DNA from: an uncultured Lutibacter sp.
Lineage (GTDB): Bacteria > Bacteroidota > Bacteroidia > Flavobacteriales > Flavobacteriaceae
Reading direction: 5' to 3'
Assembly: GCF_937891065.1 (NCBI RefSeq)
Contig: NZ_CALAEQ010000001.1
Coordinates: forward strand, 1 to 34,354
DNA: 34,354 bases
How positions within the stretch are numbered: the first letter of the stretch is position 1; the number at the start of each line of letters is the position of its first letter. Under the pieces are notes generated by a model. The model was not told where the DNA came from. It ran no database searches and saw nothing but the letters and a program-made list of their open reading frames with translations. Below, in pieces: positions 7,318-16,128 of this stretch. The position numbers and the translations under genes were made by a program.

Positions 7318-7950
7318 ATGGCTGTATTAGTAGGAAAAAAAGCACCAAAATTTAATGCGCAAGCAGTAGTAAACGGAATGGAGTTTGTTGAAAATTATTC
7401 ATTAGAACAATTTGAGGGGAAGAAATATGTAGTATTATTCTTCTACCCAAAAGATTTCACATTCGTATGTCCTACTGAACTTTTTGCTTTTCAAGAAAAA
7501 TTAGCAGAATTTCAAGAACGTAATGTTCAATTGATTGCAGTATCAACTGATACTGAGCAATCTCACTGGGGATGGTTACAAATGCCAAAAAATACAGGTG
7601 GAATTCAAGGAGTTACTTATCCATTAGTTGCTGACACAAACAAAACAATTTCTAAAAATTATGATGTTTTAGCTGGTGATTATTTTTATGATGATGAAGA
7701 TCAATTGCAAGCTAGCGGTGAATTAATTGCATATCGTGGTTTATTTTTAATTGATAAAGAAGGAATTGTACGTCACCAAGTAGTAAATGATTTACCATTA
7801 GGAAGAAATGTTGATGAAGCTTTAAGAATGGTTGATGCATTACAATTTAACGAAGAACACGGTGAGGCTTGTCCTGCAAACTGGACTTCAGAAAAAGAAG
7901 GCTTAAAAGCAACGCATGAAGGTGTTGCTGATTATTTATCGAATCACTAA
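7318..7950 (+). CDS. typical 2-Cys peroxiredoxin (AhpC/Prx1 type)
   Basis: 210 residues, cytosolic. It reduces hydrogen peroxide, organic peroxides and peroxynitrite. The peroxidatic cysteine is Cys51 in the PxxxTxxC motif PKDFTFVCPTE (Pro44, Thr48). The resolving cysteine is Cys185 in GEACPANW, followed by a C-terminal tail ending in DYLSNH. Both cysteines are present, so it should form the usual head-to-tail dimer recycled by thioredoxin or an AhpF-like reductase; no such reductase is nearby. It has its own promoter and is followed by a strong terminator, so it is a single-gene unit next to tpx. Confidence 0.95.
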   Translation: MAVLVGKKAPKFNAQAVVNGMEFVENYSLEQFEGKKYVVLFFYPKDFTFVCPTELFAFQEKLAEFQERNVQLIAVSTDTEQSHWGWLQMPKNTGGIQGVTYPLVADTNKTISKNYDVLAGDYFYDDEDQLQASGELIAYRGLFLIDKEGIVRHQVVNDLPLGRNVDEALRMVDALQFNEEHGEACPANWTSEKEGLKATHEGVADYLSNH

Positions 7951-7970
7951 CAAAAATCAAATATATTGTT

Positions 7971-8000
7971 AAAAACTCTCGAATTAACTCGGGAGTTTTT
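7971..8000 (+). terminator. intrinsic terminator after the peroxiredoxin gene
   Basis: A 12-base-pair hairpin with one T-G wobble: AAAAACTCTCGA at 7971-7982, a 6-base loop, and TCGGGAGTTTTT at 7989-8000. The descending arm itself supplies the T-run. It separates the peroxiredoxin gene from tpx. Confidence 0.85.
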
Positions 8001-8011
8001 AGTTTTTAACC

Positions 8012-8019
8012 TAACTTTG
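8012..8019 (+). promoter_or_regulatory. -7 box of the tpx promoter
   Basis: TAACTTTG matches TAnnTTTG and lies 26 bases before the tpx ATG, directly after the preceding terminator. Confidence 0.55.
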
Positions 8020-8045
8020 AAACTTGAAATTTAAAAAAATTTATT

Positions 8046-8543
8046 ATGGCTAAAATAACATTAAAAGGAAATTCAATTAAAACAATAGGAAACTTACCTA
8101 AAGTAGGTAAAAAAGCTCCAAAATTCTCTTTAATTAAATCTGATTTATCAAAAGCGAAATTAAAAGACTTTAAAGGTTCAAAATTAATTCTAAATATTTT
8201 TCCAAGTTTAGATACTGGTACTTGTGCTGCTTCAGTTAGAAGGTTTAACAAAGAAGCTAGTGAATTAGAAAACACTAAAGTATTATGTATTTCAAGAGAT
8301 TTACCATTTGCACAAGCACGTTTTTGTGGCGCAGAAGGATTAGAAAATGTAATTACATTATCTGATTTTGCAAAAGGAAAATTTGGAAAAGCTTACGGTT
8401 TAACTATTGAAGATGGACCTTTAGCAAACTTACATTCTAGAGCAATTGTTGTAGTTAATGAAGAAGGAGTTATAACTTATTCAGAACAAGTTCCTGAAAT
8501 TGTTGATGAACCTAATTACGAAGCTGCTTTAAAAGCACTATAA
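8046..8543 (+). CDS. tpx: thiol peroxidase (atypical 2-Cys peroxiredoxin)
   Basis: 165 residues. It is a thioredoxin-dependent lipid hydroperoxide peroxidase. The peroxidatic Cys60 sits in SLDTGTCAASVRRFN, with the resolving Cys94 in ARFCGAEG; both match E. coli Tpx (Cys61, Cys95) in position and spacing. There is no signal peptide, although some bacterial Tpx proteins are described as periplasmic. The gene is 3 bases upstream of the DgkA-type kinase gene, so the two are probably cotranscribed, linking peroxide defence with lipid recycling only by position. Confidence 0.96.
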   Translation: MAKITLKGNSIKTIGNLPKVGKKAPKFSLIKSDLSKAKLKDFKGSKLILNIFPSLDTGTCAASVRRFNKEASELENTKVLCISRDLPFAQARFCGAEGLENVITLSDFAKGKFGKAYGLTIEDGPLANLHSRAIVVVNEEGVITYSEQVPEIVDEPNYEAALKAL

Positions 8544-8546
8544 ATT

Positions 8547-8915
8547 ATGAATACAGAACGTAATTTTTTTTTGAACCGAATTCAATCTGTAAAATATGCA
8601 GCCAAGGGTTTTTGGATTTTAATTACTTCTGAAAATAGTATTATTGCACAAGTTATTATCGCCATAATCATGACAATTTTTGGCTTTATAATGCAACTTT
8701 CTGCTACCGAATGGATGTTCCAAGTTTTATCTATTGGACTTGTTTTGGTAGCAGAATCTTTAAATACAGGTATTGAAAAACTTGCCGACTTTATTCACCC
8801 AGAATATCATAAACAAATTGGTAGAGTTAAAGATATTTCGGCTGGAGCAGCATTTTTTGCTGCAATATTTGCTGTAATTATCGGTTTAATAATTTACTTA
8901 CCTAAATTTATTTAG
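8547..8915 (+). CDS. dgkA: DgkA-family diacylglycerol/undecaprenol kinase
   Basis: 122 residues with an amphipathic N-terminal helix and three transmembrane helices. The active-site block ESLNTGIEKLADFI has Glu70, Asn73 and Glu77, matching E. coli DgkA Glu69, Asn72 and Glu76; KDISAGAAF follows at 96-103. The enzyme phosphorylates diacylglycerol, or undecaprenol in the Gram-positive homologues, at the inner membrane, feeding lipid recycling. Sequence alone cannot decide the substrate. It is placed between tpx (3-base gap) and ftsK (52-base gap containing a separate promoter box). Confidence 0.9.
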   Translation: MNTERNFFLNRIQSVKYAAKGFWILITSENSIIAQVIIAIIMTIFGFIMQLSATEWMFQVLSIGLVLVAESLNTGIEKLADFIHPEYHKQIGRVKDISAGAAFFAAIFAVIIGLIIYLPKFI

Positions 8916-8943
8916 GAATTTAACCACAATCATATTAATTTCA

Positions 8944-8951
8944 TATTTTTG
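8944..8951 (+). promoter_or_regulatory. -7 box of the ftsK operon promoter
   Basis: TATTTTTG matches TAnnTTTG, 16 bases before the ftsK ATG at 8968. It suggests that ftsK and the following genes have their own promoter in addition to read-through from tpx-dgkA. Confidence 0.5.
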
Positions 8952-8967
8952 TGTCATACTAAAGTAA

Positions 8968-11331
8968 ATGGCTAAAAAAACAAAAACAACAGCAAAAACT
9001 GAAACAAAACCTCGTTTCCAAAAAACAAAAACATTTTTTGGAAGTAGACAAACTCAAACTATACTAGGTTTGTTTGTGATGTTATTTTCAATATTCTTAT
9101 TAATTTCATTTATTTCATACCTTTTTAATTGGCAAAACGATCAAAGTCAACTTTCCAATTTTACAGATAAAAACACAACTGTAAAAAACCTTTTGGGGAA
9201 AATTGGTGCAAGTATCAGCCATTTTTTCATTTATAATAATTTTGGTGTTTCAGCCTTATTTTTACCTGTACTCCTATTCTTTTCTGGCTTCTTTATCTTT
9301 TTAAAAGGAAGTTTAAAAAGAGTCCTAAATTCTTGGGGATGGGGAATTTTAGGAATTCTTTGGATTTCAATTTCATTTGGTTTTTTATCAGATAAAAATT
9401 CTTTATTGTCTGGTATTATTGGATTTGAAATGAATATTTATTTACAGCAATTTTTAGGAAAAGTTGGATTAATTTTAGTGCTATTCTTTTTAATTATTTC
9501 TTATTTAGTAATTCGGTTTAAATTGACACCTGAAGTTATTAAAAATAGTTTATTTACAGCTAAAAATAGTTATAAAGAAACCATTAATGAAGATGTTTCA
9601 AACGAAAAAACAGTTCCTTTAGAAGAGATTAAAGAAATTAAACAACCGCCTATAAAAAAAGAATCAAATGATTCTAATTTTACAATTCACGATAATTCCT
9701 CAAAAGAATTAGAAATAACTCTTAAACAAAACTCCGAACACAAGGACGTTGAAATTGCCGTTGAACAAATTGTTGAAGAAAATCATGTAGATGAGAATTT
9801 ATCTGATAAGCTAGTAAAAGATTTTGGTGAATTTGACCCAACGTTAGAATTAAGTAATTATAAATTTCCAACCTTAAATTTATTAAGAGATTATAATGAG
9901 AGTATCTCTGTTGACCAAGAAGAATTAGAAGCGCATAAAAATAAAATTGTAGAAACTTTAAGTAATTATAATATAGGTATTGAACGCATTAAAGCAACTG
10001 TTGGACCAACAGTAACCTTATATGAAATAGTACCTGAAGCTGGTATACGTATTTCTAAAATAAAAAATTTAGAAGACGATATTGCACTATCACTTTCTGC
10101 AATGGGAATTAGAATTATTGCTCCAATACCAGGAAAAGGTACTATTGGGATTGAAGTTCCTAATAAAAAAGCAACAATGGTTTCTATGAAATCTGTTATT
10201 TCTTCAACAAAATTTCAAAATTCAGAAATGGAATTACCAATAGCTTTAGGTAAAACAATTTCAAATGAAACTTTTGTGATTGATTTGGCTAAAATGCCTC
10301 ATTTATTAATGGCAGGTGCAACAGGTCAAGGAAAATCAGTAGGTTTAAATGCTGTGTTAACTTCATTATTGTATAAAAAACACCCTGCAGAAGTTAAATT
10401 TGTTTTGGTAGATCCTAAAAAAGTTGAACTAACACTATTTAATAAAATTGAGCGTCATTATTTAGCAAAATTGCCAGATACAGATGATGCAATAATAACT
10501 GATACTACTAAAGTTGTAAATACGTTAAATTCATTATGTATTGAAATGGATGCGCGTTATGATTTATTAAAATTAGCAATGGTTCGTAATATAAAAGAAT
10601 ACAATGTTAAATTTAAATCTCGTAAGTTAAATCCAAACGACGGACATAAATTTTTACCATATATAGTTTTAGTTATTGATGAATTTGCTGATTTAATTAT
10701 GACAGCCGGAAAAGAAATTGAAACTCCAATTGCTCGCTTAGCACAGTTAGCACGTGCTATTGGAATTCATTTAATTGTTGCTACTCAACGTCCGTCTGTA
10801 AACGTAATAACAGGTATTATAAAAGCCAATTTTCCTGCAAGAGCAGCATTTAGAGTAACTTCAAAGATTGATTCTAGAACCATTCTTGACAGTTCTGGAG
10901 CAGATCAATTAATTGGGAAAGGTGATATGCTTTTTTCAGCTGGAAATGATTTAATTCGTATACAATGTGCATTTGTTGATACGCCAGAAATTGAAAAAAT
11001 TACTGATTTTATCGGTTCACAACGCGCCTACCCAGATGCATATATGCTACCTGAATATTATGGCGAGGAAGTTGGCACAAGTCTTGATATAAATATTAGC
11101 GAAAGAGATATTTTGTTTAGAGATGCAGCACTTGTAATAGTTCATGCACAACAAGGATCGGCCTCTTTATTGCAACGAAAATTAAAGTTAGGATACAACA
11201 GAGCTGGTAGATTAATTGATCAATTAGAAGCTGCTGGTATTGTTGGTCAATTTGAAGGCAGTAAAGCTCGACAAGTTCTAATTTCAGATGAAATGGCTTT
11301 AAATCAATTATTAGATAACGAACCAACATAA
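8968..11331 (+). CDS. ftsK: DNA translocase FtsK/SpoIIIE
   Basis: 787 residues, typical for Bacteroidota and much shorter than E. coli FtsK because the linker is short. It pumps chromosome ends through the closing septum and activates dimer resolution. Four N-terminal membrane helices lie at about 31-53, 92-112, 123-140 and 164-184. A charged linker extends to about 290. The RecA-like motor has Walker A GATGQGKS at 450-457 and Walker B LVIDEFADL with Asp571-Glu572. The winged-helix gamma domain at about 710-780 (ASLLQRKLKLGYNRAGRLID) reads KOPS-like polar DNA signals. It heads a likely operon with lolA, an LptF/LptG permease gene and ribB. Confidence 0.97.
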   Translation: MAKKTKTTAKTETKPRFQKTKTFFGSRQTQTILGLFVMLFSIFLLISFISYLFNWQNDQSQLSNFTDKNTTVKNLLGKIGASISHFFIYNNFGVSALFLPVLLFFSGFFIFLKGSLKRVLNSWGWGILGILWISISFGFLSDKNSLLSGIIGFEMNIYLQQFLGKVGLILVLFFLIISYLVIRFKLTPEVIKNSLFTAKNSYKETINEDVSNEKTVPLEEIKEIKQPPIKKESNDSNFTIHDNSSKELEITLKQNSEHKDVEIAVEQIVEENHVDENLSDKLVKDFGEFDPTLELSNYKFPTLNLLRDYNESISVDQEELEAHKNKIVETLSNYNIGIERIKATVGPTVTLYEIVPEAGIRISKIKNLEDDIALSLSAMGIRIIAPIPGKGTIGIEVPNKKATMVSMKSVISSTKFQNSEMELPIALGKTISNETFVIDLAKMPHLLMAGATGQGKSVGLNAVLTSLLYKKHPAEVKFVLVDPKKVELTLFNKIERHYLAKLPDTDDAIITDTTKVVNTLNSLCIEMDARYDLLKLAMVRNIKEYNVKFKSRKLNPNDGHKFLPYIVLVIDEFADLIMTAGKEIETPIARLAQLARAIGIHLIVATQRPSVNVITGIIKANFPARAAFRVTSKIDSRTILDSSGADQLIGKGDMLFSAGNDLIRIQCAFVDTPEIEKITDFIGSQRAYPDAYMLPEYYGEEVGTSLDINISERDILFRDAALVIVHAQQGSASLLQRKLKLGYNRAGRLIDQLEAAGIVGQFEGSKARQVLISDEMALNQLLDNEPT

Positions 11332-11356
11332 TTATAAAGAATAATAAATTTATAGA

Positions 11357-12010
11357 ATGAAAAAAATAGCATTATTACTAGCAATTACATTTTTTAGCAT
11401 TTCAACTTTTAGTCAAAATTCTAATGAAGCAAAAAAAATATTAGATGAAGTTGCTCAAAAAGTAGAAACTTATGAAAACATTTATATTGAGTTTAATCAT
11501 AGATTAGACAATTTTGATGCTGAAATTCATCAAGAAACAAAAGGAAGTGTTACTTTAAAAAAAGATTTGTACCATTTAAATTATATGGGTACTGAGCAAA
11601 TATTTGATGGTAAAAAAATCTACCTAATTATTCATGAAGATGAAGAAGTAATCATTCAAAAACAAACAAAAGACAGTGAAGAAGCTTTAACACCTTCAAA
11701 AATGTTTTCATTCTATAAAAATGGTTACACTTATAAAATGGATGAATTAAAAACTATTAAAGGAATTAAAATACAATATGTTAAACTTAGACCTATTGAC
11801 AGTAATTCTGAAATTATTAGTGTACTTGTTGGTGTAGATGTAAAAACTAAACATATTTACGATGTGATTGAAACAGGTGAAAATGGCACAATAACAACAC
11901 TTGAAGTAAGAACTTTCAAAACAAATCAGCCTTTATCAGAAAAGCTTTTTATCTTTGACACAGCAAAATACAGAGATCAAAAAAAATATACAATCTCTGA
12001 ACCAAAATAA
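11357..12010 (+). CDS. lolA: LolA-family outer-membrane lipoprotein carrier
   Basis: 217 residues with a Sec signal peptide cleaved near residue 19-20 (SISTFSQ-N). The mature part is an all-beta LolA-type fold: an N-terminal helix EAKKILDEVAQKVETYENIYIEF, then FDAEIHQETKGSVTLKKDLYHLNY, IFDGKKIYLI, and TPSKMFSFYKNGYTYKMDEL. It shuttles lipoproteins through the periplasm from the Lol transporter to the outer membrane. It lies 25 bases after ftsK and 5 bases before the permease gene. Bacteroidota LolA proteins are diverged from E. coli's, so the assignment rests on the pattern and the context. Confidence 0.88.
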   Translation: MKKIALLLAITFFSISTFSQNSNEAKKILDEVAQKVETYENIYIEFNHRLDNFDAEIHQETKGSVTLKKDLYHLNYMGTEQIFDGKKIYLIIHEDEEVIIQKQTKDSEEALTPSKMFSFYKNGYTYKMDELKTIKGIKIQYVKLRPIDSNSEIISVLVGVDVKTKHIYDVIETGENGTITTLEVRTFKTNQPLSEKLFIFDTAKYRDQKKYTISEPK

Positions 12011-12015
12011 AAGCG

Positions 12016-13461
12016 TTGAAAGCATTAGATAAATACATTTTAAAAAGTTTTTTAGAACCTTTTTTAGCCACATTTTTTGTGGTTCTTTTTGTCTTAGTCA
12101 TGCAGTCCTTGTGGCTTGCTTTTGATGAAATTGCAGGAAAAGGGATCGACCTATTTTTTATTTTAAGATTTCTTGGATATTTAGCTCTAATGCTAACTCC
12201 TACTGCGTTGCCAATCGGAATATTATTGTCCTCAATAATGGCATTAGGAGATTTATCTGAAAATTATGAAATGGCAGCAATCAAATCTGCAGGTATTTCG
12301 TTAAAAAGAGTTATAAAACCATTAATATTTTTAATTCTATTTATAAGTGCACTTAACTTTGTATTCTTAAACAATATTTATCCTTGGGCAACCCTTAAGC
12401 AGAAAAATTTGTATTTGAATATGAAAAAGAAAAAACCTGCCTTAGCGTTGGTTCCTGGAGCATTTAATACAGAGATTCCTGGTTATAGCATAAAATTTGA
12501 AGAAAAATACGGTGAAGAAGATAACTTACTAAAAAATGTTCAAATTGCAGATTTAAGTGAAGCAAAAGGGAAAATAAAAGTTATTACTGCTGAAAAGGGA
12601 ATAATCTCTTCTGATGAAGGTAGTAAATACATGACTTTAACTTTGGAAAATGGTAATTATTACGAAGAACATATTACCAAATCTTATCGTCCAAAGGATA
12701 GAGCAAAAATGCCCGCTTCTAAAGCTACATTTAACACATACACCATAAATATTGATATTTCTTCATTTAACGATGACTCTACATTGGATGATGAAAAAAT
12801 AAAGGAACACCATGGAATGTTAAGTATTGTACAGCTTGATTCTATTTCGAAAAGAAATAAAATAACTTATGATGAGTACATCAAAAACCAAGCAGATTAT
12901 TTTTTTAACATCATAGAAACTAAAAAATTATATAAGTATCAAGATTCTCTAATCCCCGATAACCTAGATTCTATAATACTTAATAATTTTACTCTTAAAA
13001 ACAAAAGTATAGTTCTAAATGAGTCAATTCAATTATTGAAACGAACAACCGATCGTAATAAAAGTCAGAAAAAGAATTTCAAAGACAAAAGAAAATTACT
13101 AAACCTTTATGACCATGAGATTTATTACAGGATTTCATTTTCACTAGCCTGCTTGGTTCTTTTCTTTATTGGAGCTCCGCTTGGTTCAATTATTAGAAAA
13201 GGTGGATTTGGCTTACCCATGATAATGGCAATTGTAATTTTTGTTATTTACTTTTTCATTTCAAAATTAGGAGGTAACTTATCTGAAGAAAGTGCCATTT
13301 CTGCATTATTTGGAAGCTGGCTTTCAACATTGATACTATTACCATTTGGTATTCTACTAACCCGAAGAGCAACTCAAGGAATGGGTATATTTAATATTGA
13401 TTCTATTCTTGATAACCTAAAAAAACTATTTATTAAAATAGAAAATAAATCAACAAACTAA
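12016..13461 (+). CDS. LptF/LptG (YjgP/YjgQ) family permease
   Basis: 481 residues. It is a membrane half of the LptBFGC machine that extracts lipopolysaccharide from the inner membrane. Six transmembrane helices are arranged as three near the N-terminus (about 14-125), a large periplasmic beta-jellyroll part (about 140-360), and three at the C-terminus. The signature FFIGAPLGSIIRKGGFGLPMIMA opens the last block. The start is a TTG at 12016-12018: it yields the conserved MKALDKYILKSF start, and no ATG occurs before the middle of helix 1. It is 5 bases after lolA and 2 bases before ribB. F and G cannot be told apart safely here, hence no symbol. Confidence 0.9.
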   Translation: MKALDKYILKSFLEPFLATFFVVLFVLVMQSLWLAFDEIAGKGIDLFFILRFLGYLALMLTPTALPIGILLSSIMALGDLSENYEMAAIKSAGISLKRVIKPLIFLILFISALNFVFLNNIYPWATLKQKNLYLNMKKKKPALALVPGAFNTEIPGYSIKFEEKYGEEDNLLKNVQIADLSEAKGKIKVITAEKGIISSDEGSKYMTLTLENGNYYEEHITKSYRPKDRAKMPASKATFNTYTINIDISSFNDDSTLDDEKIKEHHGMLSIVQLDSISKRNKITYDEYIKNQADYFFNIIETKKLYKYQDSLIPDNLDSIILNNFTLKNKSIVLNESIQLLKRTTDRNKSQKKNFKDKRKLLNLYDHEIYYRISFSLACLVLFFIGAPLGSIIRKGGFGLPMIMAIVIFVIYFFISKLGGNLSEESAISALFGSWLSTLILLPFGILLTRRATQGMGIFNIDSILDNLKKLFIKIENKSTN

Positions 13462-13463
13462 AA

Positions 13464-14606
13464 ATGGAAAGTTCAACAAATAAAATTAAATTAAATACAA
13501 TATTAGAAGCCATTGAAGATATTAAAAATGGTAAAATGATTATTGTAGTTGATGATGAAGATAGAGAAAATGAAGGTGATTTTATTGCTGCTGCTGAATG
13601 TGTTACTGCTGAAATGATTAATTTTATGGCAAAACATGGTAGAGGCTTAATTTGCGCTCCTTTAACAGAACCTCGTTGTAAAGAGTTAGACTTACCGCTT
13701 ATGGTAAATAAAAACACCGTATTACACAATACACAATTTACAGTATCAATAGATTTAATTGGTGATGGTTGTACAACAGGTATTTCTGCACAAGACAGAG
13801 CAAAAACTATTAAAGCATTAACTTCAAAAAATATAAAACCTGATGATTTTGGAAGACCAGGCCATATTTTTCCATTAATAGCAAAAGAAGGTGGTGTTTT
13901 ACGTAGAACTGGACATACAGAAGCGGCTATAGATTTAGCTCGTTTAGCAGGTTATCAACCTTCAGGAATTTTAGTCGAAATTTTGAATGAAGATGGTACA
14001 ATGGCGCGTCTTCCGCAATTATTAGAGGTTGCTGAAAAATTCGATTTAAAAATTATTTCAATTGAAGACTTAGTTGCTTATCGTATGAAATACGATTCTT
14101 TAATTTATAAAATAGAAGATTTCCCAATTCAAACTCGCTTTGGTGAATTTCGTTTAAGAGCCTATAAACAAACTACTAATAACCAAATTCATTTAGCTTT
14201 AACAAAAGGATCTTGGGAAGATAATGAGTCTGTAATGGTTCGTGTAAATTCCTCTTTAATCAATAATGATATTATAAGGCTTTTAACAAGTAAGCCAGAC
14301 GATACTTTTTCTAGAGTTTTTAAAATGATAAATGACGCAGGTAAAGGAGCGGCTGTATTTATTAGTCAAGAAAACCAATCTTTTAACTTAATAAATCGCC
14401 TGTCTTTATTAAAAGAAGCTCAAAAAGAAATTGAGAATAAAGTTCCTCAAATAAAGCCTGACGATAAAGACTTTGGTATTGGAGCTCAAATTTTACATGA
14501 TTTAGAAATTAGTAAAATACGAGTTTTATCAAATGCACCATCTGTAGCTAAACGTATTGGAATGACTGGTTATGGATTAGAAATAGTGGAGTATTTAAAT
14601 TACTAA
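13464..14606 (+). CDS. ribB: 3,4-dihydroxy-2-butanone-4-phosphate synthase with a decayed RibA-like domain
   Basis: 380 residues. The N-terminal RibB domain (about 1-208) is intact: DDEDRENEGD at 30-39, RPGHIFPL at 131-138, and RTGHTEAA at 148-155. It converts ribulose 5-phosphate into the four-carbon riboflavin precursor. The C-terminal part (about 220-380) follows the GTP cyclohydrolase II fold but has lost the catalytic zinc site: the segment corresponding to HSECLTGD...CDCG reads NSSLINND...KPDD, and this half contains no cysteine at all. It cannot be an active RibA, so a separate RibA must exist elsewhere. No FMN riboswitch is possible in the 2-base gap after the permease gene. Confidence 0.93.
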   Translation: MESSTNKIKLNTILEAIEDIKNGKMIIVVDDEDRENEGDFIAAAECVTAEMINFMAKHGRGLICAPLTEPRCKELDLPLMVNKNTVLHNTQFTVSIDLIGDGCTTGISAQDRAKTIKALTSKNIKPDDFGRPGHIFPLIAKEGGVLRRTGHTEAAIDLARLAGYQPSGILVEILNEDGTMARLPQLLEVAEKFDLKIISIEDLVAYRMKYDSLIYKIEDFPIQTRFGEFRLRAYKQTTNNQIHLALTKGSWEDNESVMVRVNSSLINNDIIRLLTSKPDDTFSRVFKMINDAGKGAAVFISQENQSFNLINRLSLLKEAQKEIENKVPQIKPDDKDFGIGAQILHDLEISKIRVLSNAPSVAKRIGMTGYGLEIVEYLNY

Positions 14607-14621
14607 TAATTATATTCTTTT

Positions 14622-15341
14622 ATGAAACATTTTTTTTTCATTGGTATTGTCTGTATCATGCTTTATTCGTGTAAAAAAAATGTTTCACAAACAAACCAAC
14701 CTAATAATACAATAACTTCTACTTTTAAAGGGTTTGAAATTAAAGGTACTTTAGAAAATTTTTATCCTGAAAAAGTTTATTTAAATAAAATAATTGAAGA
14801 TTCATTTTATAAAATAGACTCTTCTGAAATTCTAAATAACAACTTTCAATTTAAAGGAATTGTAGAATTTCCTGAGCGTTTAGCTTTAACTTTTGAAAAT
14901 TATTCTTCAATTACACTTTTTATTATTGAAAATACAAAATTTGAAATCTTCATAAATTCAGAAACCGTTAATGACCCTAAAATTCTTGGTTCACCTTTAA
15001 ACAGTAAACTTAATGAATACAAACTAGCGGCTAAAAATATATTTAAAAAAATAGATTATTTATTCCCTCAATTTCAAAAAGCTAGACTTGAAAATGATTA
15101 TGAAAAACTGTCTGAAATTGATAAAGAAATGAAAAAAATTGAAAAAGAATTTGTTGATTTTAGTTATACTTATATCATTCAGAATAAAGAATCTTATATT
15201 GCTCCAATGCTATTGCGCGATCAATTAAAATCTACTACAATTGATACACTTCAAATTAAAAAAACATATGATATTCTTTCATCAAGTATAAAAAACTCGC
15301 CTGATGCTGAAATTGTTGCTTCATTTTTAAATTTACATTAA
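14622..15341 (+). CDS. DUF4369-type lipoprotein without thioredoxin domain
   Basis: 239 residues. A lipoprotein signal ends in LYSC (Cys17). Residues about 38-130 (FEIKGTLENFYPEKVYLNK, SFYKIDSS, FQFKGIVEFPERLAL) fit the DUF4369 beta-domain seen at the N-terminus of Bacteroidota TlpA-like disulfide reductases. The rest is helical and charged (EKLSEIDKEMKKIEKEF), and the chain ends where the redox domain would begin, with no CxxC. It lies 15 bases after ribB and is probably cotranscribed with it. Its last 9 bases overlap the end of convergent pepE. Function unknown, with a scaffold or ligand-binding role possible. Confidence 0.8.
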   Translation: MKHFFFIGIVCIMLYSCKKNVSQTNQPNNTITSTFKGFEIKGTLENFYPEKVYLNKIIEDSFYKIDSSEILNNNFQFKGIVEFPERLALTFENYSSITLFIIENTKFEIFINSETVNDPKILGSPLNSKLNEYKLAAKNIFKKIDYLFPQFQKARLENDYEKLSEIDKEMKKIEKEFVDFSYTYIIQNKESYIAPMLLRDQLKSTTIDTLQIKKTYDILSSSIKNSPDAEIVASFLNLH

Positions 15342-16040
15342 AAAACTAAAATCAGTTTCTGATGGAAACTCTACTGCTGGTTTATTCTGTTGAAACAAAC
15401 GTGCATTTAAAGTCCCTTTTAAAACCACTTTTTTACCCTCAACTTTTAACCAACTACCTTCTCTAAGTCCTAAAACTGGTGTTTTATTTACAGTATGATA
15501 TTCATTAATACGGGTTTCTCTTGTTTCTCCCATATGAGTAGAATTAGTATCTGGATCTAAATAATGACAATTTAAATTAAAATTCAAAAAACCTAACGTA
15601 TCAAAACTTGGTGGATAAATTATTGGCATATCGTTGGTGTTTTGCATTGTTACACCCGTAATTACACTTCCTGCACTTGTTCCAAAGTAAGGAATACCGT
15701 TTTCAACTACATTTTTAATGGTTGAAATTAATTTATGCTGATATAATTGTTGTACCAATAAAAAGGTATTACCACCTCCAACAAAAATTGCTTTTGCATT
15801 ATTAACTGCGTCAATTGGATTTTTATACTCGTGAATTCCTTTAATTTTAATATTAATTTTCTCGAATCCTTGTTGAGCTCTACTTGTATATTCGTCATGA
15901 GTTAATCCACTTGGTCTTGCATATGGAATAAATAAAATTTCGTTTATACCCTTAAAAAAATCAGAAAGTTGTGGTAATATATATTCTAAATAACCCCTTC
16001 CGTGAACCGTTGAAGTGCTAGCAATCAATAATTTTTTCAT
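15333..16040 (-). CDS. pepE: dipeptidase E (peptidase family S51)
   Basis: 235 residues, cytosolic. It hydrolyses dipeptides starting with aspartate. The serine nucleophile Ser122 lies in GTSAGS, with Asp137 (NTNDMPI) and His159 (NLNCHYLD). These equal the Salmonella PepE Ser120-Asp135-His157 triad with a constant offset of two, which is strong support. Family motifs VGGGNTF (87-93) and the STHMGETRETRI region are present. The gene converges on the DUF4369 lipoprotein gene and their coding ends overlap by 9 bases. Confidence 0.96.
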   Translation of the reverse strand: MKKLLIASTSTVHGRGYLEYILPQLSDFFKGINEILFIPYARPSGLTHDEYTSRAQQGFEKINIKIKGIHEYKNPIDAVNNAKAIFVGGGNTFLLVQQLYQHKLISTIKNVVENGIPYFGTSAGSVITGVTMQNTNDMPIIYPPSFDTLGFLNFNLNCHYLDPDTNSTHMGETRETRINEYHTVNKTPVLGLREGSWLKVEGKKVVLKGTLNARLFQQNKPAVEFPSETDFSFLM

Positions 16041-16056
16041 TAAAAATAAGTTTTAT

Positions 16057-16064
16057 CAAATATA
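16057..16064 (-). promoter_or_regulatory. -7 box of the pepE promoter
   Basis: The minus strand reads TATATTTG, an exact TAnnTTTG match, 16 bases upstream of the pepE ATG. Confidence 0.55.
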
Positions 16065-16128
16065 CGAAAAATCACTATTTAACATAAGTTTACAATGAGT
16101 TTAATATAATTTTAAGATTTCAATAGCG

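Noticed and set aside
8006-8275. Minus-strand reading frame opposite tpx
   Set aside because: It overlaps the tpx promoter and the peroxidatic cysteine region and shows no protein-like pattern of its own.
13462-13463. FMN riboswitch before ribB
   Set aside because: Only two bases separate ribB from the preceding gene, and no FMN-element-like sequence was seen upstream.
13433-13729. Minus-strand reading frame opposite ribB
   Set aside because: Serine- and isoleucine-rich translation opposite the conserved RibB active site; no start context or partner.
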